DNA of 24,485 nt, taken from assembly GCA_031292465.1 (NCBI GenBank), contig JARLHB010000322.1:1-24485 (forward strand), in the 5' to 3' direction. The notes beneath the pieces are model-generated. The model saw only the letters and a list, made by a program, of their open reading frames with translations, was not told where the DNA came from and made no database searches. The number at the start of each line of letters is the position of its first letter. The first letter of the stretch is position 1. Source of the stretch: Ignavibacteriaceae bacterium (GTDB lineage Bacteria > Bacteroidota > Ignavibacteria > Ignavibacteriales > Ignavibacteriaceae). Of this stretch, positions 1 through 8,093 are shown piece after piece. The translations under genes and the position numbers were made by a program.

Positions 1-438
1 CATCGCTCCCACAGATAATTTTCTAGACTTTTGAAAATCATATGAATCACTTATTAATTTGGAAAGAACTTTCTCAAGTTCAATTCTCAATTTTGCTAAC
101 GCTATAATAAAATCTGAAGATGATAAATCATTTATAGCTTTTATTGTCTTATCAATTTCTATTGTTTTGGGAGATTGACTTTCTTTCGAACTCATTTGAG
201 CAGATTCATAATTATTTTTCAACTTCTGAATTTCTTTCGAATCAATTTCTGCTTCAAAATCTCCATATTTAATTTTCTTTATTTGTAATACAAAAGGTGA
301 CAAAAGAATAACAGCAAGTAGAAATATAGAAATCTCGTCTATTTTAAATGTTGCAATTTGCAATGTGTGTAATACAAGAAGTATAATAGCAATTATTAAA
401 ACAAACCACCAAATATTTTTAACTACAAAATTTTTCAT
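1..438 (-). CDS. Two-TM membrane protein of unknown function (N-terminal part only)
   Basis: The frame is open without a stop from an ATG at 436-438 to base 1, giving 146 codons; the C-terminus lies outside the window. Two hydrophobic segments are visible, about residues 8-27 (WWFVLIIAIILLVLHTL) and 37-53 (ISIFLLAVILLSPFVLQI). A charged, probably cytosolic stretch rich in Lys, Glu and Ser follows (residues about 54-146), with a helical-looking part after KTIEIDKTIKAINDL. No strong Shine-Dalgarno precedes the ATG. I do not recognise a family. Short two-TM proteins with a soluble tail are common in accessory regions, so a sensor or effector-scaffold role is possible but unsupported. That it is a gene is fairly likely given the clean open frame and sensible composition; its function is unknown. 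Confidence 0.65.
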   Translation of the reverse strand, partial: MKNFVVKNIWWFVLIIAIILLVLHTLQIATFKIDEISIFLLAVILLSPFVLQIKKIKYGDFEAEIDSKEIQKLKNNYESAQMSSKESQSPKTIEIDKTIKAINDLSSSDFIIALAKLRIELEKVLSKLISDSYDFQKSRKLSVGAM

Positions 439-1073
439 GTTTTATGGAACCAACTTTCAACTATAATGCCATATCGTTTGATAACACTCTGGCAGACGGC
501 GTGCTATATTTTAATAAAAACTTTGCTAATGAATAACGCAGCTTTAGTTTATTTTCTCTTTGTGATAATGCGGTCAGCTTTATATTTTTTTGCGGCACAT
601 CATCTGCATTCTTAAACCGATGATGATTTTGTTCTCGAAGTGAAGTATTTAATGTTACAAATTCCAAAACGTCTACCCCTTTGGATTTCTTCCTGCGTAA
701 CTATTTAACGGGTTTTACGTTAATATTTTTTTTACTTTTATAAACCTGGGTAAAATTTAGTTATTCTTTTATCATTATTCAAGAGTTATAAAAAAAGATT
801 AGTTATTTCTTAAAATTGACACTACTGCCCTGAATAATTTAGGAATTATAAAATTGTTGCAAAATGGCGGAATTCAAGCTTTTGCTCAAACTGTTCCACA
901 GGTAAGATATATGTGATACTTTTATTTGGGACAGATATGAACTGTGCAGCAAAAGAGGGAAAGACAGAACCTTACATCTTTTTAAATCTCTCATATCCGG
1001 AAGGCCTTAAATCATTGCAGGCTTTTCTTCTGATTGTCTGTCAAATTGAATCAGGTTACTTTTGAATGGGCAA
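439..1073. other. Gene-poor gap between the two-TM gene and the sigma-54 regulator
   Basis: No convincing gene is seen. A 68-codon minus-strand frame (461-667) would need a TTG start and has no recognisable domain. A short plus-strand open stretch at 803-916 reads like a protein C-terminus (contains TTALNNLGIIKLLQNGG) but has no start and follows a stop at 800-802, so at most it is a decayed fragment. No good rho-independent terminator is visible for the operon ending at 1074. A weak stem CTGATT/AATCAG with a 13-base loop lies near 1030-1054 without a T-tract. Confidence 0.4.
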
Positions 1074-2447
1074 TTAATGATTATTTAATTTGTATTCTTT
1101 AATCTTTGAAATTAAGCTCACTCTTGAGATACCAAGAATCTCCGCCGCTTTGGTGTTATTGAAATGAGTAAATTGTAAAACTTTTTGTATATGCATCATT
1201 TCTATATTTTTTAAAGATTGAGGCATTTCCCCCTCCTCAAAACCAACTGAAGAATTATTATTCCCCAGAAAATAATTTGGAAGTGCTTTTTTAGTCAGTA
1301 CATTTGAAGATTCAACAATTATTGCACTGTTAATAATGTTCATCAATTCCCTAATATTCCCGGAGAAAGAATAACTTTTCAAGCAGTTCAGTACCGGATC
1401 AGAAATTTTTTCAATGCGCTTGCCATATTTTAAGTTAAACATATTCAGGAAATAACCGGCAAGAAGTTCAATATCTCCTTTCCTTTCACGTAAAGGCGGC
1501 AGATTAATTGAGTTTATATTCAGCCTGAAAAAAAGATCTTTTCTAAAAGTACCCTTCTTTATTTCTTCAAATAAATTTTTATTAGTGGCTGCTATAATCC
1601 TAATATCAGATTTCATGTTTTTTGTGGAACCAAGCCTGTAAAACTCTTCTTCCTGCAAAACACGGAGAAGCTTTACCTGGATGGATAATGCTAATTCACC
1701 TATCTCATCCAGGAACAAAGTACCGCCGTCAGCCTCTTCCAGAAAGCCTGCTTTATCTTTGGATGCCCCGGTAAAAGCTCCTTTTTCATATCCGAAAAAT
1801 TCGGATGAAAATAGTTCCTGTGCAAAAGAACCTGCATTTACGGCGACAAATTTTTTATTTCTTCTCTCGCTTATTTGGTGAATTGCCTTAGCTATTAATT
1901 CTTTTCCCGATCCACTTTCTCCCCATATTAAAATGCTGTTATCGGTTTGAGCAAACATTTCTGCCAGATGAAAATCCCTAATCATATTCTCATCATTAGT
2001 TATGATGTCTTTAAATACATCTTTATGCTGCAAATCCTCTAAGGTAAACTTATTAGCTGCATGGCTCTTGTTTTTGCGGATATCGTTCTGCTCAATAGCA
2101 GCATCTATAGTTTTAAATAACTGAACTTCATCAACCGGCTTTAATAAATAATCGTAAGTTCCTAATTTCATTGCGGAAATAGCCAGGTCTATATCTTCCA
2201 CACCTGTAAGCACAATTGTTCTGATGTTTAAATTATTTTTCACAATAAATTTCAGTATCTCCAGTCCGGTTACGTTAGGCATATCCATATCTAACAACAG
2301 TATATCGTAATCATTATTTTTTATGGTATCGTAGGCACGGGCGCTGTCCTGGAGAGTATCAATCTGGTACTTGTTTTTCTGAAGAATAAGAATTTTCAGA
2401 AAATTCAAAACGGACTGGTTGTCATCTATTGCTAATATTTTCGACAT
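1074..2447 (-). CDS. Sigma-54-dependent response regulator (NtrC class: REC-AAA+-Fis)
   Basis: 457-residue DNA-binding response regulator that would activate sigma-54 promoters when phosphorylated. The receiver domain spans about residues 1-120, with acidic D8/D9, phosphoacceptor D53 (LLLDMDMP), T81 and K103. The AAA+ domain spans about 145-390: Walker A GESGSGKE 176-183, the sigma-54 contact loop GAFTGA 223-228, and Walker B GGTLFLDE 241-248. A Fis-type helix-turn-helix covers about 415-455 (NNTKAAEILGISRVSLISKI). Length and domain order are standard for the family. It is the last gene of a five-gene run and starts 9 bases after the kinase stop, with no clear SD, so translational coupling is likely. 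Its partner is almost certainly the kinase just upstream. Targets are not shown by the sequence; a possible sigma-54-like site in front of the same operon (10422-10436) would fit autoregulation. Confidence 0.95.
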   Translation of the reverse strand: MSKILAIDDNQSVLNFLKILILQKNKYQIDTLQDSARAYDTIKNNDYDILLLDMDMPNVTGLEILKFIVKNNLNIRTIVLTGVEDIDLAISAMKLGTYDYLLKPVDEVQLFKTIDAAIEQNDIRKNKSHAANKFTLEDLQHKDVFKDIITNDENMIRDFHLAEMFAQTDNSILIWGESGSGKELIAKAIHQISERRNKKFVAVNAGSFAQELFSSEFFGYEKGAFTGASKDKAGFLEEADGGTLFLDEIGELALSIQVKLLRVLQEEEFYRLGSTKNMKSDIRIIAATNKNLFEEIKKGTFRKDLFFRLNINSINLPPLRERKGDIELLAGYFLNMFNLKYGKRIEKISDPVLNCLKSYSFSGNIRELMNIINSAIIVESSNVLTKKALPNYFLGNNNSSVGFEEGEMPQSLKNIEMMHIQKVLQFTHFNNTKAAEILGISRVSLISKIKEYKLNNH

Positions 2448-2456
2448 TTAGTTTAA

Positions 2457-4316
2457 CTATTTAACAGGAATATGGATAATGAAAGTTGTACCTTCGCCTA
2501 CTTTAGAATTAACCTCTATAGTACCTTTATGGTCCTTTATAATTCCGTAAGTAATAGAGAGCCCTAAACCTATTCCTCCGCATTGCCTCTTTGTAGTAAA
2601 GAACGGGTCAAAAATATTCTTTAGAGTTGCTTCGCTCATACCGCAGCCATTATCGGAAACTATCACATAAACTTCATTCTTATATTTATCAAAGCCGGTC
2701 CTTACTTTTATTAAACCTTCTTCATGTTCCATCGCTTCCGAGGCATTCATAACCAGATTCAGAAAGACCTGTTCCAGTTTATTAATATTTCCCTTAAATT
2801 GTGGAATATTTTCATCCAGTTCAACTTCCAGGCGGGCATGTTTTTTTATCTGCTTGTTTGTCAGGTTCAGGTTGTTTTTTATCAGCTCATTAATATCAAC
2901 ATTATCTGTTAATCCATCTTCATCTTTTTTAGCAAAATTTCTTAAATCACCGACAATCTTTTTAGTCCTGTTTGCACCGTTAATCATGTCGTTAACAAGA
3001 ACGCTTATATTCTCTTTAAATACTTCATAATTTAAGCGCGCTATCTTAAGCTCTTTATTGTTTTTATAATATTCATCAAGTATTGGTAAAATATCGGTTA
3101 AAGATTCCTGGAATATTTTCAGGTTGCCTAAAATAAAAGTATTCGGATTATCTATTTCGTGCGCAACGCCCGCAACAAGTTTGCCAAGCGATGCAAGCTT
3201 ATATGATTGGATTAATTGAGCCTCCATCCTGTTTCTTTCCGTTACATCCCTGCATACTTCAAGAACACGCTCTACTTTTCCGTCAATGCCCATTATAGGG
3301 TGGGCTCTAAGGTTATAATGCCTTTCATTCACTTCCATAGCAAGGGTAGAGTTATTTTTTGTATCAAATACTTTAACACCGGAACATTCTTTACATGGAT
3401 TGTCAAAATTAAAAAGCTTATTATAGCATTTACCGGAGTTCCCAATATTATCCTTATTTGACATAATGATATTAAATCCGCTGTCAATAACCACAATATT
3501 ATCAGACATTGCTTTGAAGAAGGCGCCCAGTTCCTCTCTTTTCTGAGAGCATTCTTCAGTCATTTTAATGAGGGCTTCGTTTTTTAATTTCAGAATTTTT
3601 TGCTGCGTCTTTAAATTCTTTGCTTTTGCATCTTTTTCAATTACATGAGATATTTTACTTGCAATTTCATTTATCATATTCCTTTCTTCTATAAGAAATT
3701 CCTGCCCGCTTATTCCAATTACATTTAGTTTACCGATTTCTCTACCATCCAATAAAATATTTGCAGCTAAACAATTCTTAACATTTTTATCCGGTTCATT
3801 CTTATTACCGTATATTCTATTCCCTATTTCAATGCTAACTAATGTATCCTCAGGATATTGAAAACCTGCTTCAATTATTTTAATGCAGCTTTGCAGAAAG
3901 TCTTCAATGTTATTCAAGGTGTCGGATTCTTTGCTAATGCTGTACAGGCATTCTAGTTCTTTTACTCTTTCCCGGAGATCAAGTTCTATTCTTGAAAGCT
4001 TAATAATTTTATTTTTTTTGCCGAAGAAAAATTTTTCGTCAGAGGTAGGAAGGATTATAAACTCATCCTTTATGCCCTGCAGTTTTATCTCCGCAGGTTG
4101 TTTTGAGTTTCTTGTAGATTCCAGCTTTTTTATCAAAATGTTTAGATCATCTGACCTTACTGCTACATCTTTATTAAGGAAAGTTAAATCAATATTATTA
4201 TTAAGCAGTATATTTTTTAGCGAGGCTCCCTGACAAATCAGATTAAGATCGCTGTTAAATATTGCAATATTGTCAAGCAGATCATTTACTAACCGCAGCG
4301 CATTTTTTGAAACCAT
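2457..4316 (-). CDS. Soluble PAS/GAF-type sensor histidine kinase
   Basis: 619 residues with no transmembrane segment, so cytosolic. The N-terminal ~100 residues are PAS-like but diverged. Residues about 118-228 resemble a GAF domain. A PAS domain at about 262-360 ends in the typical DVTERNRMEAQ linker and carries a Cys cluster (C297, C308, C311 in CYNKLFNFDNPCKEC). The HisKA domain has its phosphoacceptor H386 (GVAHEIDNP). The HATPase domain shows the N box NLVMNASEAM (520-529), DNGCGM, DPFFTTK and GGIGLGLSI. It starts 3 bases after the stop of the giant oxidoreductase and ends 9 bases before the sigma-54 regulator, so it is cotranscribed with both. The Cys-rich PAS and the operon position suggest cytosolic redox or cofactor sensing; this is inference. 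The kinase call itself is secure. Confidence 0.93.
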   Translation of the reverse strand: MVSKNALRLVNDLLDNIAIFNSDLNLICQGASLKNILLNNNIDLTFLNKDVAVRSDDLNILIKKLESTRNSKQPAEIKLQGIKDEFIILPTSDEKFFFGKKNKIIKLSRIELDLRERVKELECLYSISKESDTLNNIEDFLQSCIKIIEAGFQYPEDTLVSIEIGNRIYGNKNEPDKNVKNCLAANILLDGREIGKLNVIGISGQEFLIEERNMINEIASKISHVIEKDAKAKNLKTQQKILKLKNEALIKMTEECSQKREELGAFFKAMSDNIVVIDSGFNIIMSNKDNIGNSGKCYNKLFNFDNPCKECSGVKVFDTKNNSTLAMEVNERHYNLRAHPIMGIDGKVERVLEVCRDVTERNRMEAQLIQSYKLASLGKLVAGVAHEIDNPNTFILGNLKIFQESLTDILPILDEYYKNNKELKIARLNYEVFKENISVLVNDMINGANRTKKIVGDLRNFAKKDEDGLTDNVDINELIKNNLNLTNKQIKKHARLEVELDENIPQFKGNINKLEQVFLNLVMNASEAMEHEEGLIKVRTGFDKYKNEVYVIVSDNGCGMSEATLKNIFDPFFTTKRQCGGIGLGLSITYGIIKDHKGTIEVNSKVGEGTTFIIHIPVK

Positions 4317-4319
4317 CTT

Positions 4320-7300
4320 TTATAACAATTTCATTTTGATACTGTTAATATAATAATTCTCCTGATAATCTATAACCTGTTTTACGGGATTAAAAGTGGA
4401 AAAGTCAATCCCGTAATTTATGAATGACATCCTTTGATTTTTGAATCCGTTATTAAAATAATTGTTAAGCCATGAATTATCATACGAAAAATATTTGTAA
4501 AACCTGTTTACGCTTTTTATTTCGTTTAATATTCCCTCTGTAGAATTATATTCAAATCCTTGAGCAAAAAGAGATGCAATAGCCGAAATTGTCTGCCAAT
4601 TCTCAAATTCAAATACTCCACTATTTATTTTTGTTGATTGCTGAACGGTACCATCGCACTGGGTAAAAGAACCTGACTGTTCTAAATATGTGGGCGCCGG
4701 GATAAGGACATCAGCCTCTTTCGCAGTATCAGTAAAATAAGTATCACATACAACCAAAAACTCAACACCACTGAAGTACCTTATATTTTCTTTTACCGCC
4801 AGGGGATCTTCACCAAAGATAAGAATCGCCTTTATCTCTCCTTTTTCTAAACTTTTTATCAGATTTACCGGCTTGAACACATCTTTTAATTCCGAATTCC
4901 ATTGCCTGCTTATTCTGCTTACTTCATCAACTTCATTTAATTTAATATATCCAGGTAAATAACCGGGATTAACGCCCATATCTAAATGTCCCGATGAGTT
5001 ATTGAATTCCCGCAATAAAATGATTCCATTGTTATTCTTTCCAATCCGGCCAGTTAATAAAAGGAAATCAGCAATGGCTTTAAGATCGTTGACTGATTTT
5101 TCCCGGTGAGAATCAATATTATTAACAAACACAATATTGGAGTTTAAGTCTTTAATTAAATTAAAAAGCATTTCATATTTTTCCACTTTAACACCTGAGA
5201 ACTCTATTGCTTCCTGAATATTAGTCTTTTCAATCATGGTCCTTACTTCGTCGAAATGACTAGTCCGGGAATTGATAAATTCTGCATCTATTAATCCATT
5301 ATCTATACAACATTTCATAATGGCATTTAACAGATATGTGTTAGTTCCTTTTTTACTATCAATCCATAGGTCTGCAAACTTGGTTAATCTTACTTCCGAT
5401 GAACTAAATAAAATTAATTTTGTTCCTTTTTTTTGAGCTTCTTTTATTTTCAATTCCATTACAAGGTTCTCTTCTGAAAGATTTGAATTTAAAACTATAA
5501 TAATATCCGCACTATTAAGGCTGTCCATAGAAATTGTAGAATTAGTAAATCCCATCATCCCGTCAAGGCTGTTTTGTTCAACACCGTACAAAAGATTTGA
5601 AAAACTGTGTATGTTATTGGTTTTTAATCCGGTTCTTGCAAATTTTTGCAAAAGATAAAGCTCTTCATTGGAAAGCCTGGGCGAGCCAAATACGGCTATC
5701 GAATCCCGGCCATATTTATCAATTATTGATTTTAATTTTTTATAAACGTATGGGAAAATCTCATCACGATTTACGTTTTGAATTATGTCCTTTCTCCTAA
5801 TCGCATGATGCATAATCCGGTTTTTACTTAGCAAATATCTATGCCCGAATCTGCCTTTGGAACACAAGTATCCCCTATTATGTGAGTTCATAATTTCCGG
5901 TGTTGTATTGGAAACATAGAAGACTTCGTCGTTAATCTTCTTAAAATTTACTTTACATCCCACAGAACAAAAATTACAGATGGTTTCGTAATTCTCTTTT
6001 GGCAGCCTGCCTAATATTTTAAAGGGATATTTTTCTTTTATAGCCCCGGTGGGACAGGCATCTATACAGTTTCCGCATGATATACAATTCGTTTCCATTA
6101 AAGGTTTTTCCATAGCAGGTTTAACTATTGATTTAAAACCTCTGTTAATAAAACCTAAGGCGGAAACTTCCAGCACTTCAGCGCAGGTTCTTACACACTT
6201 ACCGCAATCAATACACTTGTTTGGGTCTAAAAAGATAAAGGGATGCCTGCCATCTGTTAAATATTTCTTTACTTCCCCTAAATACTGAGTTATGTCTATC
6301 TTATATTCATCACAATATTTTCTTAAGCTGCAATCATAATATTCAGAACAACCACATTCCAGGCACCGGCCGGTTTCGCAAATTGATTGTTCTTCAGAAA
6401 TAACCAGTTCAACTTCCTTAAAATTGTGTACCCGTTCTTTTACAGCAAGTTCTTTCATTTTAACCCGTACCGATTTATTAAAATGTTCGAATTCCTTTTT
6501 TGACAGTTTTGCAAGTTTATTTTTAGAGCTAATAAATTTCCCGTTATTTAATCCGGCACGCCCGGTTTCAATAAAATTCATTATGGCTATTGCAGCTTTT
6601 TTACCATGTGCAATGGCTGTTATTGCGGTTAACGGGCCTGTTACAACATCGCCGCCTGCAAATACGCCCGGTATAGATGTTTCCATTGTATTTTCATTTA
6701 TGCATACAACACCGGATTTCCCGAGGCTGCATGTTTCATTTGATTTTGAAAATGAAGTATCAACCGATTGCCCGATTGCACCAATAAGGTAATCACATTC
6801 AATTATAAATTCCGAACCGGGTTTAGGGACTGGCCTTGGCCTTTCTCCGGGCTTCCCTTCAATAAGTTCCATACGCAAACATTCAATTGCTTTTAACCTG
6901 TTGTCCTCTGCAATAATTGATTTCGGATTTGTCAGAAAAAGGATTTCAATTCCTTCTTTTTGAGCTGCCATTATTTCTTCCCTGCCGGCAGGCATTTCAT
7001 TAAGGCTTCTTCTGTAAACAATCTTAACATTCTCCGCACCGCAGCGCAAAGCTGTTCTTGCTGCATCAATAGCCGTATTGCCTCCGCCTACTACAATAAC
7101 CTTTCCCTTTAGTTCCGGTATATGGCTTAATTGAATTTCTCTTAAAAAATCGATCCCTCTAAATACGCCATAAGTACTGTCTTCCCCATCCACCCCCAGT
7201 TTTGAAGCCTTGTGTGCGCCAACGCCAAGAAATACAGCATCATATTCTTCTGACAATAATTCCTGCAAATTGAAATCCAGCCCCAGTTCTACCCCGGTTT

Positions 7301-8075
7301 TAACTTCAATTCCAAGATCAAGCATCCATTTTATTTCTGAATCTAATACTTCTTTTGGCAGCCTGTATTCGGGAATTCCATACCGCAGCATACCGCCGAG
7401 CTTCGGCAGCTTTTCAAATATAGTTACCGAATAACCTTCAACAGTAAGATAATAGGCGCACGATAAACCCGCAGGGCCGCCGCCGATAACAGCAACTTTC
7501 TTGTTCTTCTTTCCCTTTATTTCAGGTATCCATTTATTTGAATTATCATCAGCTATAAATCTTTTTAACGCATTTACAGCAACGGGTTCATCAATAAAAT
7601 TTCTTCTGCAAGATGCTTCACAGTCTCTAACGCATACCCTGCTTATCGAAAGCGGAAGAGGATTGTTCTCTTTTACAAGCTTTAACGCTTCTTCATACCT
7701 GCCTAATGAAATTAATGCTATATATGATTGCACATCAACACCCGCGGGGCAGTTCATTTTACACGGAGCTATGCAGTCAGCATAATGATTAGACATCAGA
7801 AGTTCAAGCGCTGTCTTCCTTATTTCAATTATTTTTTGCGTTCTTGTGTGTATTTTCATTCCGTCTTTTACTTTTGTTGAACACGACGGAATGAGTTTGT
7901 TAATTCCTTCTACTTCAACAACACAAAGGAAACATGAAGTAATGTGCTCAATTCTTTTATCATAACATAAAGTGGGAATAACATCAAGCTTATTTTCGTG
8001 TACTGCTTCGATGATAGTTTTTTCCGGAGAAGTGTAAACGTCTTTTTCATTGATTGTAATTTTTATCTGTTCCAT
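4320..8075 (-). CDS. Multidomain FAD/Fe-S oxidoreductase: 2Fe-2S + GltD/NfnB-like + ferredoxin + molybdopterin-oxidoreductase-like
   Basis: 1251-residue catalytic or electron-transfer subunit. Domains in order: NuoG/HydA-type [2Fe-2S] (C37, C48, C51, C65); GltD-type Fe-S segment (C101, C105, C109, C148, C152, C156); pyridine-nucleotide flavoprotein (FAD motif IGGGPAGLS near 197-205, NAD(P) motif VVGGGNTAIDAAR 328-340, VYRR near 353-356 suggesting NADP(H)); a Cys patch (C571, C574, C576, C582); two [4Fe-4S] ferredoxin motifs (C621/624/627/631 and C664/667/670/674); then a molybdopterin-oxidoreductase-like part with its own cluster (C700, C703, C707, C738) to the end. The formate-dehydrogenase catalytic Cys/Sec-His pair seems replaced by Leu-Tyr around 829-830, although an LREFNN motif matching the FDH LRGQNN arginine is kept at 1021-1026. 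No C-terminal molybdopterin-dinucleotide domain is evident. It lies 18 bases after the NuoF-like gene. Automatic pipelines may call it a formate dehydrogenase alpha subunit; an electron-bifurcating or NAD(P)H:ferredoxin role looks likelier to me. Confidence 0.85.
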   Translation of the reverse strand: MEQIKITINEKDVYTSPEKTIIEAVHENKLDVIPTLCYDKRIEHITSCFLCVVEVEGINKLIPSCSTKVKDGMKIHTRTQKIIEIRKTALELLMSNHYADCIAPCKMNCPAGVDVQSYIALISLGRYEEALKLVKENNPLPLSISRVCVRDCEASCRRNFIDEPVAVNALKRFIADDNSNKWIPEIKGKKNKKVAVIGGGPAGLSCAYYLTVEGYSVTIFEKLPKLGGMLRYGIPEYRLPKEVLDSEIKWMLDLGIEVKTGVELGLDFNLQELLSEEYDAVFLGVGAHKASKLGVDGEDSTYGVFRGIDFLREIQLSHIPELKGKVIVVGGGNTAIDAARTALRCGAENVKIVYRRSLNEMPAGREEIMAAQKEGIEILFLTNPKSIIAEDNRLKAIECLRMELIEGKPGERPRPVPKPGSEFIIECDYLIGAIGQSVDTSFSKSNETCSLGKSGVVCINENTMETSIPGVFAGGDVVTGPLTAITAIAHGKKAAIAIMNFIETGRAGLNNGKFISSKNKLAKLSKKEFEHFNKSVRVKMKELAVKERVHNFKEVELVISEEQSICETGRCLECGCSEYYDCSLRKYCDEYKIDITQYLGEVKKYLTDGRHPFIFLDPNKCIDCGKCVRTCAEVLEVSALGFINRGFKSIVKPAMEKPLMETNCISCGNCIDACPTGAIKEKYPFKILGRLPKENYETICNFCSVGCKVNFKKINDEVFYVSNTTPEIMNSHNRGYLCSKGRFGHRYLLSKNRIMHHAIRRKDIIQNVNRDEIFPYVYKKLKSIIDKYGRDSIAVFGSPRLSNEELYLLQKFARTGLKTNNIHSFSNLLYGVEQNSLDGMMGFTNSTISMDSLNSADIIIVLNSNLSEENLVMELKIKEAQKKGTKLILFSSSEVRLTKFADLWIDSKKGTNTYLLNAIMKCCIDNGLIDAEFINSRTSHFDEVRTMIEKTNIQEAIEFSGVKVEKYEMLFNLIKDLNSNIVFVNNIDSHREKSVNDLKAIADFLLLTGRIGKNNNGIILLREFNNSSGHLDMGVNPGYLPGYIKLNEVDEVSRISRQWNSELKDVFKPVNLIKSLEKGEIKAILIFGEDPLAVKENIRYFSGVEFLVVCDTYFTDTAKEADVLIPAPTYLEQSGSFTQCDGTVQQSTKINSGVFEFENWQTISAIASLFAQGFEYNSTEGILNEIKSVNRFYKYFSYDNSWLNNYFNNGFKNQRMSFINYGIDFSTFNPVKQVIDYQENYYINSIKMKLL

Positions 8076-8093
8076 AAAACACTTCTTATATTT

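Noticed and set aside
461..667. 68-codon minus-strand frame
   Set aside because: Needs a TTG start, shows no domain, and its amino-acid composition is not convincing.
439..720. Possible integron attC-like site after the two-TM gene
   Set aside because: Short inverted motifs are present but I could not pair the core sites (RYYYAAC/GTTRRRY) into an attC hairpin.
4320..8075. Calling the large subunit a formate dehydrogenase alpha subunit
   Set aside because: The catalytic Cys/Sec-His pair and the C-terminal molybdopterin-dinucleotide domain are not visible, and a large GltD-like module is present.
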